This document shows, piece by piece, positions 42,632-50,601 of a stretch of 64,000 bases of DNA. The notes beneath the pieces were generated by a model, which did no database searches, was not told where the DNA came from, and was given only the letters and a program-made list of their open reading frames with translations. The translations under genes and the position numbers were made by a program. The stretch's first letter is position 1. Each line of letters begins with the position of its first letter. Source of the DNA: Bacillota bacterium (GTDB taxonomy: Bacteria; Bacillota; Clostridia; Oscillospirales; Ruminococcaceae); NCBI GenBank assembly GCA_023460035.1, contig JAEWRN010000034.1, positions 130,303 to 194,302 on the forward strand, read 5' to 3'.

Positions 42632-43411
42632 CTAGTTTTCGGGTGCGGCGTCTTCCACTTCACTGTTTGGCACCACAAATTTTAAAATACCGCGCCACGC
42701 AAAGTGCGAGGCAAACAGCCACAGCACAGAAAAATACAGGATTAAAACAGCGGCGAACGAGTAGGGGATCAACAGCACAATGGGCAGGCTGGTCAGCAAT
42801 ATTGTAGTAAGTATGGCAAGGTCATCTTTTAAGTCTAAAAAGAAAAGATAAAAAGAATTCTTAATTGCGGCTTTTGCGGGCAGCTGAACACCGGCCAGCA
42901 TCATATAACCGTAAAACGAAGAAATCAGCGTCACAAAAAAACCAATGGCAGCCAGAATACCCAGCACCATAAACGGCATAGACTCCGAGGCAGTTGTCAA
43001 ATAAAACACCGCGGCAAAAGCAGTCAGGGTCATCAGGCCGTGGTATACCAGCCCCGCCAGCAGGCCCTGTTTGAAATTGCTTTTAAAGGTATGCCAAAAA
43101 ACGCGAACCGGCTCGTACCCGCGGGCGCACTGCCAGTCAACAAACGCTTTTGAAAATGCGATGGTTGCGGGCCCGGCAATAAAAAAGGACAAAAAGAAAA
43201 CAAGTAACGTAAACGGCAACGAGCCCGCCGACAGTAAAAAGAAACCCAAAATTAAAAAGATGCTTAAGCAGGCGGAATAACAAAAATTGAGCAAAAACAG
43301 TTCTCCCCAGTTTTCTTTTACAATCTGGGCAAGCAGTTTTGCGCCGGTGGGGCGCCGGTCTTTGCCGGGGGCCATACTTTCCGGTACGGGGCCTTTTTGA
43401 CTAAAAAACAT
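42632..43411 (-). CDS. DUF624 (YesL-like) membrane protein
   Basis: 259 residues with six hydrophobic segments. The N-terminal KLLAQIVKENWGELFLLNF and the segment FWHTFKSNFKQGLLAGL are typical of DUF624, whose members are often near carbohydrate ABC transporters and have no established function. A strong AAAAAAGGAG precedes the ATG. The N-terminus is a basic and Pro-rich 20-residue extension. It lies 29 bases downstream of the formyl-THF cyclo-ligase gene on the same strand. Confidence 0.85.
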   Translation of the reverse strand: MFFSQKGPVPESMAPGKDRRPTGAKLLAQIVKENWGELFLLNFCYSACLSIFLILGFFLLSAGSLPFTLLVFFLSFFIAGPATIAFSKAFVDWQCARGYEPVRVFWHTFKSNFKQGLLAGLVYHGLMTLTAFAAVFYLTTASESMPFMVLGILAAIGFFVTLISSFYGYMMLAGVQLPAKAAIKNSFYLFFLDLKDDLAILTTILLTSLPIVLLIPYSFAAVLILYFSVLWLFASHFAWRGILKFVVPNSEVEDAAPEN

Positions 43412-43440
43412 GCGGTACGCTCCTTTTTTAGTTGTAAATT

Positions 43441-44034
43441 TTATTGGTTTACGGGTGCTAAGGGTGTTTGTAGCAAGCGCTTTTCAGTAACAATATAAGT
43501 GGCCTTCAGGTCATGCTGCCCGGCCGGGATGTCTGGCAGCAAAAAAACTTCCGGGCAAATCACAGCCCAGCCAAAGGCGGCACCTGCAAGGTAGCGGTCA
43601 TAATAGCCACCGCCATGGCCCAGCCGGCGGCCAGTTGCATCACAGGCAAGGCAGGGCACAAGTGCAAAATCAATATGGCTTTTTGCAATGACAGGGCAAT
43701 CGGGTAAAGGCTCTAAAATACCAAATGCACCGGTACCGGTAAGGTCTGCCGGCGTGGTAATTTGCCGTGCCTGCATTTTGCCAGGCCCGGTGCAAAGTGG
43801 CACGGCAACCCGTTTCCCATCGGCAAGGGCCTGCCGTATCAGGGGCAAGGTGTCCGGCTCGTGTGCAGTACCGACAAAGCAAAACAATGTATGCGCCGCC
43901 CGGTATTGTGCCAGTGCAGTAACATGGGCCGTTATCTGTGCCGACAGCAGCGCGCGGTTTTCTTTTGTATAAACAGCCTTAAACTGGCTTTTTATCTGTG
44001 TGCGCAAGGCTGCTTTTTGTTCTGCAATACCCAT
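43441..44034 (-). CDS. 5-formyltetrahydrofolate cyclo-ligase
   Basis: 197 residues. Conserved FCFVGTAHEPDTLPLI, GKRVAVPLC, the central LVPCLACDATGRRLGHGGGYYDR signature and an ATP/substrate-binding frame are present. The enzyme converts 5-formyl-THF to 5,10-methenyl-THF using ATP, returning this storage folate to one-carbon metabolism (a by-product of GlyA, encoded elsewhere in the window). ATG follows TAGGAA. Divergent from the Cof-type HAD gene. Confidence 0.95.
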   Translation of the reverse strand: MGIAEQKAALRTQIKSQFKAVYTKENRALLSAQITAHVTALAQYRAAHTLFCFVGTAHEPDTLPLIRQALADGKRVAVPLCTGPGKMQARQITTPADLTGTGAFGILEPLPDCPVIAKSHIDFALVPCLACDATGRRLGHGGGYYDRYLAGAAFGWAVICPEVFLLPDIPAGQHDLKATYIVTEKRLLQTPLAPVNQ

Positions 44035-44156
44035 TACCGGTTCCTACCATTTTAAAATTCTTCGGTTTATGGTAAAATAAACCCTGTCATTTATCTTATC
44101 ACACATCACAAAAAAGTGAAAGAGTGAAACCGGCAAATGACAAAGGAGCCCAGAAT

Positions 44157-44930
44157 ATGATTCGATTGATTGCAAGTGATATTGATGGAACGCTGTTGCC
44201 CCACGGGCAGCGGGAAATCAGTGAAGAAATGTTTACGCTGATCCGGCGGTTGCATGATGCCGGAGTAAGGTTTGTGCCGGCAAGTGGCCGGCAATACCCC
44301 AGTATGCGACGGCTGTTTGCGCCCGTGGCAGATTTGCTGACCTACGTGTGTGAAAACGGCTCGCTCGTGATGGAAGGCAGCGAACCGCTTTTTCAGTCGG
44401 TAATCGACCGGCAAACTGGCCTTGCACTGATTGCAGATATTGAGGCGCAGCCCGGGCTTGAGGTTTTGCTGAACTGCCGGCAATCTTGCTATATTTCGCC
44501 GCGTGACGGCAATTATGTGCACCATATTCGGGATGTTCTGTGCAACCAAACCCATACTGTAAACGAATTTACACAGGTAGAAGAGCCGTTTTTAAAAATA
44601 TCGGCATGGTGTACCGGCGGGGTTACCCCCGCGCTGGTCGATTATTTTAAGGGCCGCTGGGGCGAGACAATGAATGTCGCCGTGGCAGGCGAAAAATGGA
44701 TTGACATCACCCTTTCAGACAAAGGTGCCGCGCTGGCGCAGATTGCCCAAAAACATGGCATACAGCCGGCAGAAGTAATGGCGTTCGGCGACAATTTTAA
44801 CGACATTACCATGCTGCAATATGCACAGCATTCTTATGCTATGGCAACAGCCGACCCTGTGGTGCTGGCCGCAGCGGCCCACCGCTGCGGCAGGGTGGAG
44901 GACGTAATTACCCTGTTGCTGAAACAATAA
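44157..44930 (+). CDS. Cof-type HAD-IIB family hydrolase
   Basis: 257 residues. Motif I LIASDIDGTLLP, motif II VPASGRQYPSM, and C-terminal motifs KGAALAQIAQKHGI and MAFGDNFNDITML; the cap domain lies between (about 90-190). Members dephosphorylate sugar phosphates or flavin-type phosphates with broad specificity. ATG 44157 follows AAAGGAG; the longer GTG-started frame is not preferred. A two-step hairpin follows. Confidence 0.93.
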   Translation: MIRLIASDIDGTLLPHGQREISEEMFTLIRRLHDAGVRFVPASGRQYPSMRRLFAPVADLLTYVCENGSLVMEGSEPLFQSVIDRQTGLALIADIEAQPGLEVLLNCRQSCYISPRDGNYVHHIRDVLCNQTHTVNEFTQVEEPFLKISAWCTGGVTPALVDYFKGRWGETMNVAVAGEKWIDITLSDKGAALAQIAQKHGIQPAEVMAFGDNFNDITMLQYAQHSYAMATADPVVLAAAAHRCGRVEDVITLLLKQ

Positions 44931-44937
44931 AAAAATA

Positions 44938-44992
44938 GCCCCGGCAGTGCAGCTTTTATTTGCTGCAAAACTGCCGGGGTCTGCTTTTTATT
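44938..44992. terminator. Bidirectional terminator between HAD and glmS
   Basis: CCCCGGCAGT / ACTGCCGGGG with GCAGC/GCTGC nested inside, flanked by A- and T-rich DNA. It lies between two convergent genes and can serve both. Confidence 0.85.
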
Positions 44993-46812
44993 TATTCTAC
45001 GGTAACACTTTTCGCAAGGTTGCGGGGCTTATCCACATCACAGCCGCGCAAAACCGCCATGTAATAGGCAAACAGCTGCAGGGGTACCACCAGCAGCATG
45101 GGCATAAACAGTTCTTCGTACCGCGGCAGGTTTACCACATAATCTGCAACGTCGGCGGGCAGGTCGACACCCTCTTTGCAGAACAACAGCACTTTTGCGC
45201 CGCGGCTTTTAGTCTCTTTCACATTGCTGATGGTCTTTTCAAAAATGGCATCCTGCGTGGCAAGCGCGACCACCGGGGTACCCTCCACAATCAGGCTAAT
45301 GGTACCGTGTTTCAGCTCTCCCGCGGCATATGCCTCCGAATGGATGTAGCTGATCTCTTTGAGCTTCAGCGAGCCCTCCAGGCTGAGCGCGTAGTCAAAC
45401 CCGCGCCCCAAAAAGAACAGGTCCTCGCAGTTCATAAACAAAGAGGCAAGGTGCTTGATTTCCTCGGTGTTTTCTAAAATGCCACTCAGCAGGTCAGGCA
45501 GGCGAGTCAGTTCTTTCACGTACCGTCGCACTTCAGCCTCCGGCAGGGTGCCAAGGGCAAGTGCCAGCCGCAGAGAAAAGATATACAGCACTGCAAGCTG
45601 TACACTGTATGCCTTTGTGCTGGCCACGGCGATTTCAGGGCCTGCATAGGTGTACATCACATAGTCTGCAGCGCGTGCAATAGAAGAGCCCACCACATTG
45701 ACAATGGCAAGGGTTTTCGCACCTTTTGCTTTTGCCAGCTTTAGCGCGGCAAAGGTGTCCAGCGTCTCGCCGCTTTGCGAGACAATAATCACAAGGTCAT
45801 TTTTGCCGATGATAGGGTCACGGTACCGAAATTCAGAGGCGATATCCACGTCGGTAGGTACCCGGCAAAGCCGCTCGATTGCCGTTTTACCCACCATACC
45901 CGCATGCATGGCGGTGCCGCAGGCCACAATGTGGATGTGTTCGATGCCGCGCAGGGCTTCGTCGGTCAATTCCGGGACATGCAGCTCCGGCAACCCGTCC
46001 TCCAGCCGGGAGTTGATGGTGGTTGCCATGGCACGGGGCTGCTCGTGAATTTCTTTCAGCATAAAATGCGGGTAACCGCCTTTTTCCGCCGCCTCAATAT
46101 CCCAGTCTGCCGTCAGGTGCTCTTTTTCTACCGGCAGGCCGAATTCACTATAGATCTGAATGTGGTTTTCGTCAATCGACGCAATTTCGCCTTCTTCCAG
46201 CACGCTGTATTCGCGGGTGTATTTCAGCAGGGCAGGAATGTCGGAAGCAAGAAAGTTTTCTCCGCTGCCATACCCAACAATCAGCGGGCTTTCTTTGCGC
46301 ACGGCCCAAATGCGGCCGGGCTGGTCGCGAAACAAAATGGCAAGGCCATAGCTGCCGCGTACCTTTGACAATGTTTTAATAATGGCATCCAGCGCATCGC
46401 CATGGTAGTGGTAGTCCAGTAGCTTTACCAGCACTTCGGTGTCGGTTTCGCTTTCAAACGTATACCCGTTTTCCATCAAAAATTCTTTCAGCTTTAAATA
46501 ATTCTCAATAATGCCGTTATGTACCAGTGTCACTTTGCCGCTGGAATGCGGGTGACTGTTCAGGTCAGACGGGGCACCGTGGGTGGCCCAGCGGGTATGC
46601 CCAATGCCGCAGCAGGAGTCGATTTTGCCGTGCTCTTTCAGCTTTTCTTCCAGCACCGAAAGCCGCCCAATGGATTTGACTACTTCAATGCCGTCATCGG
46701 TGTACAGTGCCACACCGGCCGAATCATAACCCCGATATTCCAGCTTTGTCAGGCAGTCAATCAAAACCTCGCAGGCATTCTTGTGCCCGGTATATCCTAC
46801 AATTCCACACAT
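44992..46812 (-). CDS. glmS: Glutamine--fructose-6-phosphate aminotransferase (isomerizing)
   Basis: 606 residues. N-terminal glutaminase domain starting MCGIVGYTG (Cys2 nucleophile) with HTRWATHG; then two SIS isomerase domains (VACGTAMHAG, VSQSGETLDT, ASTKAYSVQL) and the C-terminal KPRNLAKSVTVE signature. It makes glucosamine-6-phosphate, first step to UDP-GlcNAc and peptidoglycan. AAAGGAG precedes the ATG. It is controlled by a glmS ribozyme whose cleavage site is about 385 bases upstream, an unusually long distance. Confidence 0.98.
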   Translation of the reverse strand: MCGIVGYTGHKNACEVLIDCLTKLEYRGYDSAGVALYTDDGIEVVKSIGRLSVLEEKLKEHGKIDSCCGIGHTRWATHGAPSDLNSHPHSSGKVTLVHNGIIENYLKLKEFLMENGYTFESETDTEVLVKLLDYHYHGDALDAIIKTLSKVRGSYGLAILFRDQPGRIWAVRKESPLIVGYGSGENFLASDIPALLKYTREYSVLEEGEIASIDENHIQIYSEFGLPVEKEHLTADWDIEAAEKGGYPHFMLKEIHEQPRAMATTINSRLEDGLPELHVPELTDEALRGIEHIHIVACGTAMHAGMVGKTAIERLCRVPTDVDIASEFRYRDPIIGKNDLVIIVSQSGETLDTFAALKLAKAKGAKTLAIVNVVGSSIARAADYVMYTYAGPEIAVASTKAYSVQLAVLYIFSLRLALALGTLPEAEVRRYVKELTRLPDLLSGILENTEEIKHLASLFMNCEDLFFLGRGFDYALSLEGSLKLKEISYIHSEAYAAGELKHGTISLIVEGTPVVALATQDAIFEKTISNVKETKSRGAKVLLFCKEGVDLPADVADYVVNLPRYEELFMPMLLVVPLQLFAYYMAVLRGCDVDKPRNLAKSVTVE

Positions 46813-46843
46813 AAAGCGTTCTCCTTTTAATACGTTTCATTCA

Positions 46844-46973
46844 AAAACGGCACAAATGGAGTAAACAAAATTAAAGGTAGCCCAACAGGGGATACCCAAA
46901 CCCTATTTTGCGTACAAAAAAGTAAGCTGCCCCGTTGGGTACAACCTGCGCAAAATAGAAACTGTGCCGTTTT
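46844..46973 (-). promoter_or_regulatory. Pseudoknot-like leader element between glmS ribozyme and glmS
   Basis: An outer perfect 11-bp stem (46844-46854 with 46963-46973) encloses two further inverted pairs that interleave: 46881-46891 with 46930-46939 (10 pairs, one bulge) and 46903-46912 with 46949-46958 (10 perfect pairs). The order B-C-B'-C' cannot nest, so it is either an H-type pseudoknot or two exclusive states. It is not part of the ribozyme and I recognise no named RNA. Confidence 0.5.
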
Positions 46974-47049
46974 ATACGTGCTCGCCCAAATTGGCAAAGC
47001 ACAAAAAGCTTTTGCTTTGCAGCGCAACGCAAAAGAAAATTCAATGTTT

Positions 47050-47198
47050 CCCGCAAAAGCGCTTTTGTTGCGGCTTTTCAGCCGTCTTTGCACGCTTTTT
47101 CACGACCCGTTCGGGGAGGGCCGGCGAAGCATCCGCCGAATTCTTCGATCACTTCGCACCTCGTCACCCTGCCGCCTAGTGCAGCAGGGCCCGGCGCT
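47050..47198 (-). ncRNA. glmS ribozyme (glucosamine-6-phosphate-activated self-cleaving RNA)
   Basis: On the minus strand the core reads A|GCGCC with the cleavage site between 47198 and 47197, P1 CCCTGC/GCAGGG, then GTGACGAGG, the stem TGCGAAG/CTTCGC with the invariant ATTCGGCGGATG between, and P3/P4-type stems to about 47050. The invariant AGCGCC, GACGAGG and TCGGCGGATG blocks are those of the Bacillus class. It cleaves the glmS mRNA when GlcN6P is high, leading to its decay. The 3' boundary is approximate. Confidence 0.93.
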
Positions 47199-47254
47199 TT
47201 GGGCACATAATTTATCAAACCTCCTTTGCCGTTTACGGCATTACGGCTGCTTTC

Positions 47255-47797
47255 CTACCGGGCCCCGCCAAACAGCAAAGGCCGCAGCCGATATTCATAT
47301 AGCAGTCTGACCCGCACCAGGGCAAAGTCATACAACAAAAAAGCGAAATTGGACAGAAGAACCAAGCCGATTGTCAAAGCAAAGGACGAAGTGGCAAACT
47401 CCTGTACAATTTCGCTGATAGGAAACACAAATAAAATAAGGCTGTACATAAAAAACACAAGGCCGTTGAACAGTAAGACCTTCGCCAGTAAAAGTAACAC
47501 GGTTTTGTGTATTTTGTCAAGTTTTTCTTTGATCATGGGGTAAAAGCCGAGTAAAAATAAAAAAATCAGGCTTTGCTCTTTATCCGGCACAAAAAAGAAT
47601 GCCAAAAGCCCCACGGCAGCATAGGCCGTTATGCCGGTTTGCACGCTAAACTCACGCTTCAGCGGCCACAAAAACAACCCGGCCAGTGCGGGGGCAACAA
47701 AGGTGGCAAACGGCAGAATGCCGCCTAGCAGCATTACCGTCACAGAAAGCGCAGACAGTACGCCGCCCAATGCAATTTTGCGGGTCTCAAGACGCAT
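47255..47797 (-). CDS. Uncharacterised membrane protein upstream of the glmS ribozyme
   Basis: 180 residues with five to six hydrophobic helices: ALGGVLSALSVTVMLLGGI at the start resembles ECF-transporter S components, which often open with such a helix, but no binding motif is recognisable. A mid-protein helix includes the charged linker KEKLDKIHK. ATG 47797 follows GGGAGG at seven bases; a TTG one codon earlier is possible. A good promoter lies upstream and no terminator is seen before the ribozyme, so the gene and glmS appear to share a transcript that the ribozyme cuts. Confidence 0.72.
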   Translation of the reverse strand: MRLETRKIALGGVLSALSVTVMLLGGILPFATFVAPALAGLFLWPLKREFSVQTGITAYAAVGLLAFFFVPDKEQSLIFLFLLGFYPMIKEKLDKIHKTVLLLLAKVLLFNGLVFFMYSLILFVFPISEIVQEFATSSFALTIGLVLLSNFAFLLYDFALVRVRLLYEYRLRPLLFGGAR

Positions 47798-47855
47798 CAA
47801 ATGGCCTCCCGGCGGTTGCCCGGCAGGTAAGCCGGGTAAAATAAAAGCTACCGCT

Positions 47856-47884
47856 ATTATACCTTAATCGGCGCCGGGTTACAA
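47856..47884 (-). promoter_or_regulatory. Predicted promoter of the membrane-protein/glmS transcript
   Basis: On the minus strand TTGTAA (47879-47884), a 17-base spacer and a perfect TATAAT (47856-47861). Confidence 0.7.
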
Positions 47885-47913
47885 ACTGTTTTGTCTGGCC
47901 CGCAAATGGGTGG

Positions 47914-47942
47914 TTGATTTGATACCCCGCAGCCTTTATACT
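47914..47942 (+). promoter_or_regulatory. Predicted promoter of rmuC
   Basis: TTGATT, a 17-base spacer and TATACT, back to back with the divergent glmS-side promoter. Confidence 0.65.
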
Positions 47943-47979
47943 GTTGAAGAAGATAAATGCTACGAATGGGGGAGACAGA

Positions 47980-49254
47980 ATGACGGATCTTCAATTTTAC
48001 AGCTTACTTGCGGTGTCCGCATTGGCGCTTGTGTTTGCCGCGGCCGCATTTTTGAAAAGACCCCGGCAAAATGACGCACAGCCGCAGCAATTGCGGCGTG
48101 AAATGCTGGAAGAGCTGCGGGCGACCCGCACAGAGCTGACGGCGTCAGTCAACAACTCGCTGCAAAATTATTCGGCGGTGCAGTCTACCGCACTCAAGCA
48201 AATCGCCGGCATGCAGGACAGCCGCCTGCAGGCCCTTGACGAGCGCTTTAAAGGCCTTTCGCTGCAAACAGAGCTTAAGCTGGACAGCATCCGCCGCACA
48301 ATGGAAACCCGCCTGACCGCGTTGCAGGAGGATAACAACCACAAGCTGGACCAGATGCGCGAGACGGTGGATGAAAAGCTGCAAAAAACATTAGAGGACA
48401 AGCTGGCAAAAAGCTTTGGGCTGGTGAACGAACGGCTGGAACAGGTGTACAAGGGCCTTGGCGAAATGCAAACACTGGCAATTGGCGTGGGGGACCTGAA
48501 AAAAGTGCTGTCCAATGTCAAAACGCGCGGCATTTTGGGCGAAATTCAGCTTGGTGCCATTTTGCAGGAAATTTTGACCCCGGACCAATACGACGAAAAT
48601 GTCGCCACCCGCAAAGGCAGCAGCGAGCGGGTGGAATTTGCGGTAAAGCTGCCCTCCGGCGAAGACGGGGAGACGATTTATCTGCCGATTGACGCAAAGT
48701 TCCCCGCAGATTGCTATGCAAACCTGATGGAAGCCTATGATACCGGGGATTCAGAGCAAATCGCAGCCGCGGGCAAAATGCTGGAAAACCGCATACGCAG
48801 TGAAGCAAAGGACATTCGGGATAAATATGTGCATGTGCCCGACACGACCGAATTTGGCATTTTGTTTTTGCCGGTAGAGGGCCTTTATGCCGAGGTGGTG
48901 CGCCGCGGCATGGTGGAGCGGCTGCAAACGGAGTATAAAGTAACAATTGCGGGCCCCACCATTATGGCGGCGCTATTAAACAGCCTGCAAATGGGTTTTC
49001 ACACGCTGGCCATTCAAAAGCGCTCCAGCGAGGTGTGGGACATTTTAGGGAATGTAAAGTCAGAGTTTGAAACTTTTGGCAAAGCGCTGGCGCAAACACA
49101 AACAAGGCTGCATCAGGCATCGGATGAGCTGGAAAACCTTGTGGGGGTGCGCACCCGGCAAATCCAGCGCAGGCTGCGCAACATTACGTCTTTGCCGGCG
49201 GCAGAGGCGCAGGCCCTGCCAGAGCCCATTTTGCAGGAAGAAACTGAAGAATAA
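47980..49254 (+). CDS. rmuC: DNA recombination protein RmuC
   Basis: 424 residues. An N-terminal hydrophobic helix is followed by a long coiled coil (about 35-150), then the nuclease-like RmuC domain: VKTRGILGEIQLGAILQEIL, LPIDAKFPADCY and FGILFLPVEGLYAEV are diagnostic. RmuC limits inversions at short inverted repeats in E. coli; its enzymology is unresolved. ATG 47980 follows GGGGGAG. Terminated by a strong hairpin. Confidence 0.94.
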   Translation: MTDLQFYSLLAVSALALVFAAAAFLKRPRQNDAQPQQLRREMLEELRATRTELTASVNNSLQNYSAVQSTALKQIAGMQDSRLQALDERFKGLSLQTELKLDSIRRTMETRLTALQEDNNHKLDQMRETVDEKLQKTLEDKLAKSFGLVNERLEQVYKGLGEMQTLAIGVGDLKKVLSNVKTRGILGEIQLGAILQEILTPDQYDENVATRKGSSERVEFAVKLPSGEDGETIYLPIDAKFPADCYANLMEAYDTGDSEQIAAAGKMLENRIRSEAKDIRDKYVHVPDTTEFGILFLPVEGLYAEVVRRGMVERLQTEYKVTIAGPTIMAALLNSLQMGFHTLAIQKRSSEVWDILGNVKSEFETFGKALAQTQTRLHQASDELENLVGVRTRQIQRRLRNITSLPAAEAQALPEPILQEETEE

Positions 49255-49261
49255 CGCAAAC

Positions 49262-49292
49262 CAAAGGCCCCGGCAAATTGCCGGGGCCTTTG
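49262..49292. terminator. Terminator between convergent rmuC and M23 peptidase genes
   Basis: A perfect inverted repeat, CAAAGGCCCCGGCAA against its complement, spans 49262-49292. Confidence 0.87.
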
Positions 49293-49319
49293 ATATAACG
49301 ATGTTGTTTATATGCTGGG

Positions 49320-50486
49320 CTAACCCAAATAACCGCCGGGGTCCTGTGCCGCACCATTTTGGAAAACGGAAAAGTGAAGATGTGCGGCAGTGGAGTTACC
49401 GGAATTGCCCGCGGCGGCAATTACTTCGCCACGCGTCACCTGCTGGCCCTCGGCAACGTAAATAGCCGAAAGGTGACCATATAAGGTCGTCAACCCGCCG
49501 CCGTGGTCAATAATGACTTTAAGGCCATAACCGGTAGAGCGGTATTCCACTTTGATGACCGTGCCGTCTGCCGCCGCGTGCACCGGGCGCCCCAACAGGG
49601 CCCCGTTGCCGCCCGCAAAGTCGTACCCGTTGTGAAATTCCTGGTTGCCGCCGCCAAACGGGTCGGACCGGTAACCGTACCCACTGGAAAGGTAAAAATA
49701 CCCCTCGGACGAAAGTAATGGGTAGCTGAGCGCCCCGCCGGTGTAGGTCGTGCCGGTGCTGTAATGGGTCGCCATCCAGGCATTGGTTTCGTCCACTGCC
49801 GCGCGGTAAGACGCGTAGGTTTGGTCGTATTCACTTTGCTTCGATTCTTTCTCTGCCTGCGCCTCAGAAATTTTATCGTCCTGCGTGTGAATACTGGTCG
49901 CAAGCTCCTGCTGTTTTTGCTGTAAGGCCGCCTGCTGGTCATTCAGTGTTTGCAGTTGGTCGGCAAGGGCTTGTTCTTCGGTTTCCAGCTGTGCTTTTTG
50001 CTGTGCCAGCCGCTCCAGCAGTTCGGTGTCGGAGATAGAAATGCGAGACAGTGTCGTGCCTGCTGTCAGCAATTCGTCAAAGCTGTTTGCCCCAAGCAGG
50101 GTAGAGACCGCCCCGGAGGTGTGCATGACCTGCATTGCGCGCAGCCGCTCACGAAACAGCGCGTCGGTCTGCGCAATTTGCTGTTTGGAGTCATCCACCT
50201 CTTTTTGCTTATCTGCAACCGCCTGTTTTGCGGTTTCAATGTCACTGAGCATCAGCGTGATCTGCTGCGAAAGCACATCACTTTGTTTTTGAAGGGCTTC
50301 TTTTTTTGTCTGTGCGTCTTCTACCGTACCTTCAAGAGAGCTGAGCTGATCCTTGATCTGCTGAAGTTGTTTTTGCAACGCGGCAATGTCGTCACTGCGG
50401 TCTGCTGCCTGTAGTGGTGCGGCAAACAGAACGGCAATGGCAAGTACAAGGGCCAGCGCAGCAGGTTTTTTCATCCGCTTTCGCAT
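49320..50486 (-). CDS. Murein hydrolase activator / M23 peptidase with coiled coil (EnvC-like)
   Basis: 388 residues. Signal peptide (cleavage near LQAA), long coiled coil from about 30 to 235, then a LytM/M23 domain. Zinc ligands are present: H285 and D289 in HNGYDF and the HLH motif at 369-371, so it may be an active endopeptidase rather than only an activator as in EnvC. The context gives no partner. The ATG has AAGGAGG a few bases upstream. Expected to act in the cell wall during division or growth. Confidence 0.92.
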   Translation of the reverse strand: MRKRMKKPAALALVLAIAVLFAAPLQAADRSDDIAALQKQLQQIKDQLSSLEGTVEDAQTKKEALQKQSDVLSQQITLMLSDIETAKQAVADKQKEVDDSKQQIAQTDALFRERLRAMQVMHTSGAVSTLLGANSFDELLTAGTTLSRISISDTELLERLAQQKAQLETEEQALADQLQTLNDQQAALQQKQQELATSIHTQDDKISEAQAEKESKQSEYDQTYASYRAAVDETNAWMATHYSTGTTYTGGALSYPLLSSEGYFYLSSGYGYRSDPFGGGNQEFHNGYDFAGGNGALLGRPVHAAADGTVIKVEYRSTGYGLKVIIDHGGGLTTLYGHLSAIYVAEGQQVTRGEVIAAAGNSGNSTAAHLHFSVFQNGAAQDPGGYLG

Positions 50487-50552
50487 GGCGTTCGCCTCCT
50501 TGTGTTTCCTGTTTTATCATAACAGCCCATTTGAAAAAAGCAACCTGTAAAA

Positions 50553-50593
50553 TGTGAAAAATTGGCCCGGCGGAAAACCCGCCGGGCCAATTT
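50553..50593 (-). terminator. Intrinsic terminator of the P-type ATPase gene
   Basis: On the minus strand a perfect ~15-bp stem AAATTGGCCCGGCGG / CCGCCGGGCCAATTT is followed by a T run, nine bases after the stop. Confidence 0.92.
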
Positions 50594-50601
50594 GGGTGTA
50601 A

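Noticed and set aside
46827..47093. 88-codon and 110-codon frames in the glmS leader
   Set aside because: They overlap the ribozyme and the pseudoknot-like element, have no ribosome binding site, and resemble no protein.
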